Positions 36,497 through 44,744 of a stretch of 64,000 bases of DNA are shown here, piece by piece; position 1 is the first letter of the stretch; each line of letters starts with the position of its first letter. The DNA is from Microcella alkaliphila (GTDB lineage Bacteria > Actinomycetota > Actinomycetes > Actinomycetales > Microbacteriaceae). The translations under genes and the position numbers were made by a program. The stretch covers positions 620,001 through 684,000 of the forward strand of contig NZ_AP017315.1 in assembly GCF_002355395.1 (NCBI RefSeq). Reading direction: 5' to 3'. The notes beneath the pieces were generated by a model. That model saw nothing but the letters and a program-made list of their open reading frames with translations. It did no database searches and was not told the DNA's origin.

Positions 36497-37669
36497 TTAG
36501 TTTTTCAGGCGGCTTCGTGGCACCGCTTGGCCTAACAGCACTTCGCTATTTCTCCGTCCTTTCATCAGGTCCGATACGAGCTCATCGATCGCCTCAGCGT
36601 GTGCGCCTGGAGTCTGTTCTGATGCGCGCACCCGAGCGGCCTTGGCCGCTGCGCGGAGTTGTTGCGGATCTTTGACAAGCGCCAAGAAAGCGGTGGCCAA
36701 GTCCAGCGCTGAGGTGCCCGGCGCGGCTACAGCGGCGTCTCCGAACTCGCGAGCAAGCACAGGGTCGCTCACGATGACTGGGCGGCCCGAGCCAAACGCT
36801 TCCAGCGCAATCATTGGCTGGTTGTCGAACCCGACTGACGTGATGATCACTGCGTCCGCGCTGGTAATGAGTTCTCGAACCCGCGCTGAGTCAACGCGGC
36901 CGTGGAAGGTTACCCCCGCTCTGGGCTCCGCCGACCCACCGGCGACGTGAAGCTGAACAACCTCCCGCCCGGCGGTTGCATTTGCAATCGAAATAGCTTC
37001 CACTGCCACTTCAAGTCGCTTTTCGGGCGCAAAGCGGGCCGCCCAGACCATCTGTAATGGTCGTGTGTTCGTCAACGAGAAGGTGGATGCTGGGACGGTG
37101 GTGTCGACCGGAGTCGTGTTTGATATCACACTTAGCCTCTGCACGCCCGCGGAGCGGAGAGTCTCCCCTTGGTGGTGAGAGGGTGAAACAACCCAGTCGG
37201 CCTGGCAAGCGGCGGCAAGTGTTGCTTGTCGCAGGGCGCTATCGAATGGACGTGCGGCGAGACGGCGCGGCGGCGCGAGAAGGCCGGTGGCGAATCGGTG
37301 GGCGAGCCGAAACATCGGGCTAAGCGGAGCAGCCCAGGCCGGGGCCCGCCAGAAGAAGGTATGCACGGTGTGAACTACGGGGATGCCTGCACGTTGGGCG
37401 ACTCGCATTGCCGCGGCTGCTAGGCCGAACTCTGAATGGATCAAGACTGCATGCGGTGCAATTGCAGTGACTCGGTCGATGAGCCACGCCTTCAAGTGAT
37501 TGTTCGCGACGTACAAAGGAAGTTGGACCGCAGGGAGTGCCCTGACAGTTGGGGGATCCATGAGCGCGACACCATCCTTACGCAGCTCTCGCGCGAACCG
37601 CGTGGCACCAGGAGCCAGCACGGTCACTTGATGTCCTGCTTGCGCGAGAGCGGAAGCCTGACGCATCAC
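36497..37669 (-). pseudogene. Family 4 glycosyltransferase, 5'-truncated
   Basis: This 390-residue frame covers most of a GT4 enzyme: the end of the N-terminal Rossmann lobe, a hinge with LQMVWAARFAPEKRLEVAVEA, the donor-binding region ITSVGFDNQPMIALEAFGSGRP and a C-terminal helix. Upstream of the first ATG the frame still reads TYLGGAQIAV, the conserved family start, and then hits a stop at about 37694. The first 15-20 residues are therefore missing. The break point coincides with the start of lower-GC sequence. Probably a relic of a surface-polysaccharide gene. Confidence 0.75.
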
Positions 37670-37694
37670 CGCGATTTGCGCCCCGCCGAGATAG

Positions 37695-37946
37695 GTTTAG
37701 GTCTATACACCCTTCCTTCGAACATCGGTCTTGAGTTCGAAATCAACCAAGACAACGCTTCTGTCGCTGCACCACAGAATGTGAGACCGTTTTGCTTTGA
37801 TAATAGTTACAAACAGCGCCACTGGGCGGTAAACCAAAATTATTCTTGGATTGCTACCGATTGGTTTGGCAACGTGACTGCGACAGATACATGGATGGGT
37901 GGCTATGCTGACTACAACGACGCTACGGATCTTTGTCGTACCAGCT
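37695..37946 (+). pseudogene. Cys-containing, probably exported protein: 5' fragment before IS256
   Basis: The lower-GC frame reads IGLEFEINQDNASVAAPQNV, then FCFDNSYKQRHWAVNQNYSW and GYADYNDATDLCRTS, rich in Trp, Tyr, Asn and Cys like an extracytoplasmic protein. It is cut at 37946 by IS256 and continues in the same frame at 39361. The true 5' end is also lost: the frame runs into antisense of the truncated glycosyltransferase at about 37690. No family is recognised. Confidence 0.6.
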
Positions 37947-39352
37947 GGTGACGTCCCTCTGAGTGGTGGAGTTTCTCAACACCGTGCGGGATCAGCTTTT
38001 GGTGATTATGCCGCGTTCAGTTCCGGGATCGCCACCTCCTGTTCTGTTGCGTTGAGGAGTTTCATGGAGTGTTCGCTGAAGTAGCGGCGGTCGGCGCCGT
38101 CCCATTCGTCGTGTTGCTCGATCAACACGTGCCCGGCCAGGCGCAGTAGCGCGGCAGGGTTCGGGAAGGTGCCCACGACATCGGTGCGGCGTTTGATCTC
38201 TTTGTTGACCCGCTCCAGTGGGTTGGTGGACCAGATCTGTCGCCAGTGCGCGGTCGGGAACCCGGTGAAGGCGAGCAGGTCCTCGCGCGCGGTCTCGAGC
38301 ATGTCGGCGATCTTGGGGTGGGAGCGGGTGAGCATGCGCGTGACTTCGTCGAACTGGGTGTTCACGTGCTCGGCGTCGGGTTGGGCGAAGATCGTGCGGA
38401 TAATCGAGGCAACCATGGGGCCTGCAGTCTTGGGCACGTTCGCCAACACGTTGCGCATGAAGTGGACCCGGCATCGCTGCCAGGACGAGCCGTGGAACAC
38501 GGTCTCGATCGCGGCAATCAAACCCGTGTGGGCGTCGGAGATGACCAGCTTCACCCCGGCAAGCCCACGAGCCTTCAACGAACGCAGGAACGTGGTCCAG
38601 AACGGTTGCGATTCGGTGTCTCCCACCTCGAAACCGAGCACTTCCCTGCGCCCGTCGGCGGCGATGCCGACCGCGACGACGACGGCTTGGGAGACCACCC
38701 GCCGGCCGACGCGGGCTTTGCAATAGGTCGCGTCGAGAAACACGTATGGGTAGGCCTGGTCGGCCAGTGGCCGGTCTCGGAACGCGGCGACGTCCTCGTC
38801 CAGGTTCGAACAGATCCGCGACACCTCGCTCTTGGAGATGCCGGTGTCAGCGCCGAGCGCTTTCACTAGATCGTCGACCTTGCGGGTCGAGACGCCGTGA
38901 ACGTAGGCCTCCATCACGACCGCGAACAAGGCCTGATCGACTCGGCGGCGCCGCTCCAGCAGCGACGGGAAGAACGACCCCTGCCGCAGCTTCGGAACCC
39001 GCAACTCCAACTCGCCCGCAGTGGTCGCAAGGGTGCGCGGGCGGGTGCCGTTGCGTTGCGTGACACGATCCGGAGTGCGTTCGAACGGGGCGGCACCGAT
39101 GAACGCAGCCGCTTCGGCATCGATCAGCTCCTGATAGAGCGTCTCGGTCGCAACCCGGATTCGGTCGGTGACATCGGTGAGTTTAAGTTCCCCGAGCAAC
39201 TCGAGGAGGGCAGACTGGTCAAGAGCCATCGTGCGTATGTGTCCTTTCGTGAGATTCCTAGACAGTTCTCCCTGACCATCGCACGATGGCTCACCACGTC
39301 AACGACGCGACACTCGAGCCCGAGAATTACACCACCCCAGGGGACGTCACCC
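37947..39352. mobile_element. IS256-family insertion sequence, copy A
   Basis: This 1406-bp element has imperfect terminal inverted repeats: GGTGACGTCCC at the left end and GGGACGTCACC just inside the right end, with GTGGTG continuing both. It is flanked by the 8-base target duplication TACCAGCT (37939-37946 and 39353-39360), the length usual for IS256. It holds one transposase gene on the minus strand and interrupts a gene. Confidence 0.92.
38006..39229 (-). CDS. IS256-family transposase, copy A
   Basis: This 407-residue DDE transposase (Transposase_mut) opens MALDQSALLELLGELKLTDV. It carries YVFLDATYCKARVGRRVVSQ (first catalytic Asp), LVISDAHTGLIAAIETVFHG (second Asp), QRCRVHFMRNVLANVPK and TNPLERVNKEIKRRTDVVG (catalytic Glu). 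It appears intact. AAAGGA precedes the ATG. It is different in sequence from copy B at 42901. Confidence 0.96.
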   Translation of the reverse strand: MALDQSALLELLGELKLTDVTDRIRVATETLYQELIDAEAAAFIGAAPFERTPDRVTQRNGTRPRTLATTAGELELRVPKLRQGSFFPSLLERRRRVDQALFAVVMEAYVHGVSTRKVDDLVKALGADTGISKSEVSRICSNLDEDVAAFRDRPLADQAYPYVFLDATYCKARVGRRVVSQAVVVAVGIAADGRREVLGFEVGDTESQPFWTTFLRSLKARGLAGVKLVISDAHTGLIAAIETVFHGSSWQRCRVHFMRNVLANVPKTAGPMVASIIRTIFAQPDAEHVNTQFDEVTRMLTRSHPKIADMLETAREDLLAFTGFPTAHWRQIWSTNPLERVNKEIKRRTDVVGTFPNPAALLRLAGHVLIEQHDEWDGADRRYFSEHSMKLLNATEQEVAIPELNAA

Positions 39353-39360
39353 TACCAGCT

Positions 39361-39725
39361 CAATCGCCGTAGGTTTGCGATACCCGAAAGACTTGAGTTC
39401 CAGCGGCGGTGCGTTCCCGCTGACTACGCTCGATCTCATAATCATCGCGCCCCGAGGGCTTGCCTCCTCGAACCTCTTCTCGGGTAACGTGCAAGCAGTC
39501 TCGTCGCAATATTGCATAGAAACCGGGAACTGGATGGCGTACACCGACTGTATGGGGGTCACTCCGATCCAGAGTGTTTGGGGAGGGTCGCCCGCTGGAA
39601 CATACAATCGCTCTACACTCTCGTCTTCGCGCGGGTGGTCGATCCCTTCCCGATGCTGGAACACGTACAGCGTGAACTCCAAGGCCGACACCGTAAGTTC
39701 AACGTCGTGTTTCGCGACGGATTGA
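39361..39725 (+). pseudogene. Cys-containing, probably exported protein: 3' fragment after IS256
   Basis: After removal of the element and one TACCAGCT copy, the frame from 37695 continues here without a break for another 121 codons: SIAVGLRYPKDLSSSGG, NWMAYTDCMGVTPIQSVWGG, RGWSIPSRCWNTYSVNS and a final SCFATD. Several Cys are spaced as if for disulphides. The TGA at 39723 lies 4 bases before the start of the membrane protein gene, suggesting the two were an operon. The antisense frame 39347-39691 has no support. Confidence 0.62.
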
Positions 39726-39729
39726 TCTC

Positions 39730-40332
39730 TTGATTAACTCGATAAAACGGGCCCGATCCCGTTCGATCCCGGTTTGGATCGTGGGGGCGGCGGCGGGAGT
39801 GTCTCTGTTCGTTTCTCCATTCTGGAGTTCGCTACTCAATGGCGAACTAATGTGGGTCTGTGAGGGGACGCCCCGCCTTGAAGTCGATACTTCCTGTTTT
39901 TCAGATCATCGTCTCTTGTTGGTCGGTGCTGTTTTCATGTTCTTGCTTCAATGTGGATGTATCGGGGGCGTTCTCGTCGTAGCGTTGAATGTGTCGCGCC
40001 GAGAAATGGGGCACCGCGCGCTCGCAGCGGGAGCAGCACTACCGCTTGCGCCGCTGGCGGTGGCTGCGCTATTTACGACGAGCTCGCAGCTGACAACTTC
40101 GCCCGCTCTCTGGACGACGCTTGCTTTGTGCCTTGGCGCGGCGGTTGTAGCGACCGTTGGTTCTCGGGTCCGGCGTCGTGGTGTTCAAGTCGCGTGCTTG
40201 GGGATGTGCGTCTTGCTCTTGACTCTGTCGACGCTGAGTGTTTTCGCCGCCATTCCCGCAACGAGTTTGGCCATCGGTGTAGTGCTAGCCTGGGGTGCCG
40301 AACATTTCACCACTGGCGGGACAGTGGACTGA
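39730..40332 (+). CDS. Polytopic membrane protein of unknown function
   Basis: This 200-residue protein has five or six predicted helices, a Cys-containing loop after the first helix (MWVCEGTPRLEVDTSCFSD) and others rich in Ala, Leu and Val. It begins with TTG 4 bases after the disrupted gene's stop; no strong ribosome site is visible, so coupling to the upstream gene is likely. GC is below the chromosomal norm. I do not recognise a family. Context suggests a transport, immunity or export role for neighbouring secreted products. Confidence 0.6.
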   Translation: MINSIKRARSRSIPVWIVGAAAGVSLFVSPFWSSLLNGELMWVCEGTPRLEVDTSCFSDHRLLLVGAVFMFLLQCGCIGGVLVVALNVSRREMGHRALAAGAALPLAPLAVAALFTTSSQLTTSPALWTTLALCLGAAVVATVGSRVRRRGVQVACLGMCVLLLTLSTLSVFAAIPATSLAIGVVLAWGAEHFTTGGTVD

Positions 40333-40334
40333 TT

Positions 40335-40646
40335 TTGATTCCGATATTTATAGCATCCTCGATTTGTATGTTTTCGGAGCAACCCTACCGGCTCGATGGG
40401 CGAACGTGTTCGGAAGTCGAGATAGCGGCGACGCATTCCTTTCCGGCTTTTGGCAAAGACGATCCTTGGCCGGCGCAAATCACTTGCCAGGCCGCACCCC
40501 TCTCTGGAAATATTTACTTGTGGCAAGCCAGCCCAGTGCCGACATGGACGGCGTTAGGTGTTGGGTTGCTTGAGGCTGGTGCCGTATGGGGCGATCCGAC
40601 AATTGGGACGCCGCGGGATGCGGAGTCGGCGATATCAAGGCCCTGA
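40335..40646 (+). CDS. Small membrane protein of unknown function
   Basis: This 103-residue frame starts at TTG 40335, two bases after the previous stop. It has an N-terminal helix (IPIFIASSICMFSE), a loop with two Cys (TCSEVEIAATHSF and QITCQAAPLSG) and a second hydrophobic stretch (WTALGVGLLEAGAVWG). A competing frame is also open here to 40573, so the assignment is tentative. It fits as the third gene of the low-GC cluster. Confidence 0.45.
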   Translation: MIPIFIASSICMFSEQPYRLDGRTCSEVEIAATHSFPAFGKDDPWPAQITCQAAPLSGNIYLWQASPVPTWTALGVGLLEAGAVWGDPTIGTPRDAESAISRP

Positions 40647-40832
40647 GACCGCATCGACTTCTGCTATTTATCGAGGTCCAATGGTCCGGGTGTTGGAGCG
40701 GACTGTCGGACGGGTCAGGAATTTCCGGTGTCCAAGAGTCGCCGTCGAAAGGGCCAAGACTAGTTTTTGAAGAATGCTTCCGTTGGGAGAGTTGAGCAGC
40801 TAGATTCAAAGCCCGAAGAAAGGACTCGCCTC

Positions 40833-40955
40833 ATGAACGCGTTCCAGAAGGTTGCCACAACCAAGATGCCTGGTACCTGCCGCTGCGTCTGTCCTGACTG
40901 CAAGAGCGGGCGACACTGCTTTCAATATGTGAATAACTGCGGGATGGTCCGTTAA
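40833..40955 (+). CDS. 40-residue Cys-rich peptide
   Basis: This small gene has GAAAGGA 9 bases before its ATG. The N-terminal half is MNAFQKVATTKMPG; the C-terminal half packs six Cys in a CxCxCxxC-x5-C-x6-C pattern (TCRCVCPDCKSG then HCFQ and NNCG). It could be a metal-binding peptide, a disulphide-rich toxin or a modified-peptide precursor. There is no clear signal sequence. It lies just downstream of the membrane proteins in low-GC island DNA. No family is recognised. Confidence 0.6.
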   Translation: MNAFQKVATTKMPGTCRCVCPDCKSGRHCFQYVNNCGMVR

Positions 40956-41020
40956 CCGCAACCCCGTTGGGCTAGTAGTCTCTTGACTCATTAGCGCTCT
41001 CCGCGCATAGTCAAGGGGCA

Positions 41021-41156
41021 ATGGCCCCGCATGACACCGCACTATTTGACCCCGCTGCAAGCGCCGACTGGCTCAGACCAGACGACGCCTGGTTCAAGCG
41101 TGTCTCGGAGCTTGAATTGTTGCCGCTTGGCGAGAAAGTGCACCTCGTTCGCTTAG
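41021..41156 (+). pseudogene. Thrice-interrupted unknown gene: 5' fragment
   Basis: ATG 41021 follows AAGGGG and opens MAPHDTALFDPAASADWLRP, running to LVRLA where the IS1380 element enters at 41157. Removing that element (with one CTTAG) joins it in frame to 42823-42846 (LQRQWIC). Removing IS256 copy B (with one GATCTGCG) joins that to 44232. The rebuilt protein is soluble and acidic. No family is recognised. Confidence 0.7.
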
Positions 41157-42817
41157 CCTCGATCCACCGATGAGTCGGGGTGTTGAGCGGCGTCGTGACA
41201 TAGAAATGCCCCTCTGACCGGGAAGAATAGAGCTTGCTTAGGGTTCTGTTCGTCTAGTCGGAGAGGCATCTCGTAGATGCAATTCAAGCACGCCCCCACC
41301 GCGGTGTCCGTGGTCTTCGATGATCCGAATCTCGTGTCGGCTGCGGGCCTGGTTCCGATGCTTCGGCTCGCGCAGTCGGCTGGGCTGGCGGAGCTCGCTC
41401 AGGGGCGGTTGAGCGTCCCGACGGACAAGGGTGCCAATGCGGGCGCGAAAGTCTCCGCGCTGGTCGCGGGGATGCTCGCCGGCGCGGACTCGATCGACGA
41501 TATGAACCTGCTCCGCCACGGCGGGATGGGGCGGCTGTTCGACCGAACCTATGCCCCGTCGACGCTGGGGTCGTTCCTTCGGGAGTTCCGGTTCGGGCAC
41601 GTCCGCCAGCTCGACGCCGTCGCCTCCCGGGTCCTGCAGGGCCTGACCTCTCAGGCTCCGCTCCTGCAGACCCGCGTTGGTGAGCGGGTGATGGTCGATC
41701 TGGACGACACCATCATCGAGGTCCACGGGTATCAGAAGCAGGGCGCCGGGTTCGGATACTCCGGAGTCCGCGGACTGAATGCCCTCCTCGCCACGGCCTC
41801 CACGAGCGCGTCCGCTCCGGTGATCCTCAGCCAGCGGCTGCGGCAGGGGAAGACTGGCTCCCCGAAGGGCGCGGCGAGGATCGTCGGCGATGCCCTCGCG
41901 ACCCTGCGCCGCGCCCGCGCCGGGGAGCGCCCGTTGCTGCGCGCGGACTCCGCGTTCTACGGATACGCGACTGTTGGCACCGCGCTCAAAGCTGGCGCAG
42001 ACGTGTCGGTCACCGTCCGGATGGACCCCGCAGTGAAGGCCGCGATCACCACGATCAGCGAGGATGCGTGGACCACAATCGAATACACCGACGCGATCCG
42101 CGACGAGACCACCGGGCAATGGATCTCCAAAGCGGAAGTCGCAGAGATCCCGTTCACCGCGTTCCGGTCCAGGAAGAAGTCCAAGCAGATCGCCGGCAGG
42201 TTGATCGTCCGGCGCATCCCCGACCTCAACCCGAAGAACATCGACGCGCCGACGCTGTTCGACACCTTTCGGCACCACGCGTTCTTCGCCACTACCGACA
42301 AGGACGACATGGACACCGTCGCCGCGGACAAGACCCACCGCGGTCACGCGATCATCGAGCAAGTCCACGCCGATCTCAAGAACGGCCCGCTCGCGCACCT
42401 GCCGTCAGGGGCATTCGCCGCGAACAGCGCCTGGCTCGTCCTCGCCGTCATCGCGTTCAACCTCACCCGCACCGCCGGCGTGATCGCCGACCACGCGGGA
42501 CGCCTTGCCAGAGCGACGACCGCGACGATCCGCCGCACCCTCATCCACGTCCCGGCACGGCTGGCGCGCTCCGCACGCCGGATCACGCTGCACCTGCCCG
42601 AGGCCTGGCCCTGGCAGAACGCCTTCCACCGACTGTTCACGATCACGCACGCGCCCCCACCCGCCGCGACCCCCTGACCACCGCCGCTACCGCGGCACGA
42701 CCGAGGAGCCAGTGGACGACCGGGACGCGACGCCCGGAACTCAGCCCTGCCCTCGACACTTCACCACACGCCGATCACACCGACCCGGCCCACCCAAGTC
42801 TCATCGGTGGATCGAGG
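41157..42817. mobile_element. IS1380-family insertion sequence
   Basis: This 1661-bp element has perfect 18-base terminal inverted repeats, CCTCGATCCACCGATGAG at 41157-41174 and its complement at 42800-42817. It is flanked by the 5-base duplication CTTAG (41152-41156 and 42818-42822). It holds one transposase gene on the plus strand and interrupts the unknown gene at 41021. Confidence 0.95.
41277..42677 (+). CDS. IS1380-family transposase
   Basis: This 466-residue DDE transposase has MVDLDDTIIEVHGYQKQGAG (first Asp), LLRADSAFYGYATVGTALKAG (second Asp region, shown over its length by the LRADSAFY core) and a C-terminal HADLKNGPLAHLPSGAFAAN carrying the catalytic acidic region. It appears intact. 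It fills most of the element, with a 120-base leader from the left end. Confidence 0.94.
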   Translation: MQFKHAPTAVSVVFDDPNLVSAAGLVPMLRLAQSAGLAELAQGRLSVPTDKGANAGAKVSALVAGMLAGADSIDDMNLLRHGGMGRLFDRTYAPSTLGSFLREFRFGHVRQLDAVASRVLQGLTSQAPLLQTRVGERVMVDLDDTIIEVHGYQKQGAGFGYSGVRGLNALLATASTSASAPVILSQRLRQGKTGSPKGAARIVGDALATLRRARAGERPLLRADSAFYGYATVGTALKAGADVSVTVRMDPAVKAAITTISEDAWTTIEYTDAIRDETTGQWISKAEVAEIPFTAFRSRKKSKQIAGRLIVRRIPDLNPKNIDAPTLFDTFRHHAFFATTDKDDMDTVAADKTHRGHAIIEQVHADLKNGPLAHLPSGAFAANSAWLVLAVIAFNLTRTAGVIADHAGRLARATTATIRRTLIHVPARLARSARRITLHLPEAWPWQNAFHRLFTITHAPPPAATP

Positions 42818-42846
42818 CTTAGCCCTGCAGCGGCAGTGGATCTGCG

Positions 42847-44223
42847 GGACTGTCTGAATAACGGTGTGTGGGGTCCGGCCTGATCCGAAAGGAGACGGCC
42901 GTGGCTGACACGACCGAGTTGTTGGAAGACGCGATGATCGATCCCGTGACGGGAGAGATTATCGATCAGAAGGACCTTGCCGAGCGGTTGCTCGCGCAGG
43001 CGAAGGAGCAGGGCGTGAGCCTGGTCGGCCCGGGAGGGCTGCTGAACCAGCTCACGAAGAACGTCCTCGAGACGGCGTTGAACGCGGAGCTGACCGAGCA
43101 TCTCGGGCACCAGCATGGCGGGACGCCTGCCGGGTCGAACATGCGCAACGGGACACGGACGAAGACGGTTCTCACCGAGATCGGCCCCGTGGAGATCGAG
43201 GTCCCCCGGGATCGCGACGGGTCGTTCGAACCGGTGATCGTCCCCAAGCGGAAGCGTCGCCTGGACGGGATCGATCAGATCGTGCTGTCGCTCAGCGCCC
43301 GCGGACTCACGACCGGGGAGATCGCCGCGCACTTCGACGAGGTCTACGACGCGAAGGTCTCCAAAGACACCATCAGCCGGATCACGGAGAAGGTGGCCGG
43401 TGAGCTCGCGGAATGGTCCTCCCGACCGTTGGACCCGATCTACCCGGTGATCTTCGTCGACGCGATCGTCGTCAAGGTCCGTGACGGGCAGGTCCGCAAC
43501 ACCCCGTTCTACGTCGTCATGGGCGTCACCGTGCACGGGGAACGCGACATCCTCGGGATCTGGGCCGGCGACGGCGCAGAAGGCGCGAGGTTCTGGCTGC
43601 AGGTGTTCACCGAGCTGAAGAACCGTGGCGTCGAGGACGTGTTCATCGCCGTCTGCGACGGGCTGAAGGGACTCCCCGAAGCGATCAATACCACCTGGGA
43701 GCGGACGGTCGTGCAGCAGTGCATCGTGCACCTGATCCGCAACAGCTTCCGCTACGCCGGCCGCCAGCACCGTGACGCGATCGTGAAGGGACTCCGACCC
43801 GTCTACACAGCCCCGTCCGAGGCTGCGGCCCGGGACCGGTTCGCCGAGTTCGCGGCCGAGTGGGGCGGCAGGTATCCGGCGATCGTGCAGCTATGGGAGA
43901 ACGCGTGGGCCGAGTTCGTGCCGTTCCTCGAGTACGACGTCGAGATCCGAAAGGTGATCTGCACGACCAACGCGATCGAGTCGATCAATGCCCGCTACCG
44001 GCGAGCGGTCCGCGCCCGCGGACACTTCCCGAACGAGGCCGCGGCGCTGAAGTGTCTCTACCTTGTGACCCGGTCACTTGACCCCACCGGGGGCGGCAGG
44101 GCACGCTGGGCGATCAGGTGGAAGCCCGCGCTCAACGCGTTCGCGATCACCTTCGCCGGACGGTTCGACAGAACCAATCACTGAAAACCGCCGGACCTCA
44201 CACACCGTTTAACGGACACTCCC
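42847..44223. mobile_element. IS256-family insertion sequence, copy B
   Basis: This 1377-bp element has imperfect terminal repeats sharing ACGGTGTGTG and GGTCCGGC; the ends read GGACTGTC on the left and GACACTCCC on the right. It is flanked by the 8-base duplication GATCTGCG (42839-42846 and 44224-44231). It lies only 29 bases from the right end of the IS1380 element, in the same disrupted gene. Confidence 0.93.
42901..44184 (+). CDS. IS256-family transposase, copy B
   Basis: This 427-residue Transposase_mut protein has NMRNGTRTKTVLTEIGPVEI, PVIFVDAIVVKVRDGQVRNT (first Asp), VFIAVCDGLKGLPEAI (second Asp), QQCIVHLIRNSFRYAGRQHR and ICTTNAIESINARYRRAVRA (catalytic Glu). The GTG at 42901 follows AAAGGAG. 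It appears intact and is only distantly related to copy A. Confidence 0.96.
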   Translation: MADTTELLEDAMIDPVTGEIIDQKDLAERLLAQAKEQGVSLVGPGGLLNQLTKNVLETALNAELTEHLGHQHGGTPAGSNMRNGTRTKTVLTEIGPVEIEVPRDRDGSFEPVIVPKRKRRLDGIDQIVLSLSARGLTTGEIAAHFDEVYDAKVSKDTISRITEKVAGELAEWSSRPLDPIYPVIFVDAIVVKVRDGQVRNTPFYVVMGVTVHGERDILGIWAGDGAEGARFWLQVFTELKNRGVEDVFIAVCDGLKGLPEAINTTWERTVVQQCIVHLIRNSFRYAGRQHRDAIVKGLRPVYTAPSEAAARDRFAEFAAEWGGRYPAIVQLWENAWAEFVPFLEYDVEIRKVICTTNAIESINARYRRAVRARGHFPNEAAALKCLYLVTRSLDPTGGGRARWAIRWKPALNAFAITFAGRFDRTNH

Positions 44224-44231
44224 GATCTGCG

Positions 44232-44623
44232 ATATCAAGGACGAACCTGGCGCGAGTGAAGCACTCGATCAGCTCGGGTTGTTCGTTGCCGCTGAGCAAG
44301 ACGGCTACCTCATTGTGAGTGGCAGTGGCACCTTCGCCGAGTACCTCACGTTCCGATCCGGAAGTCTGTCGCTTGTCGAGACCGGCATTTTCTATGGCTA
44401 CTCGCCGAGTGCCGTCCTTGCACATGCGCGGGTTATCTCACCGGAGCGCGATCAAAAGTGGCCGCAGACTGTCGGGCAGTACTTTCTGGGCGGCGTGTAT
44501 TCGGAGTACTTCAGTCATGAGGAGCGAACCGCACTCGACGAACAGTGGAGTGAGATCGAGGCGGTCGCACCTGAGATTGCTGCCGCAGCCGAGCGGGTCT
44601 TTGAAGCTGACGGCGCTCACTGA
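44232..44623 (+). pseudogene. Thrice-interrupted unknown gene: 3' fragment
   Basis: The frame continues from 42846 as DIKDEPGASEALDQLGLFVA, then AEYLTFRSGSLSLVETGIFY and GQYFLGGVYSEYFSHEERTA, ending in ERVFEA where IS21 enters at 44608; the present stop at 44621 is supplied by the IS21 end. Rejoined past IS21 at 46953 the frame would run on to a stop at 47038, about 207 residues in total. It may be a regulator or defence-type protein, but nothing supports a specific call. Confidence 0.68.
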
Positions 44624-44744
44624 AATTCCTCACTTCTGCTCATCGAAATTCCCCACCCTGGGTCGCTCCGCCACATGAGGCGGGCCTCCCTCGATGCTGG
44701 TGGTCTCTAACCACACACCAGCTTCCGGGGGAGGCCCTCTTCTC

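Noticed and set aside
39347..39691. Minus-strand frame opposite the disrupted exported protein
   Set aside because: The plus-strand frame continues exactly across the IS256 target duplication; the minus frame does not and lacks start signals.
40586..40795. Second plus-strand frame overlapping the small membrane protein
   Set aside because: It overlaps the better-supported 40335-40646 frame by 60 bases and has no ribosome site; left as uncertain.
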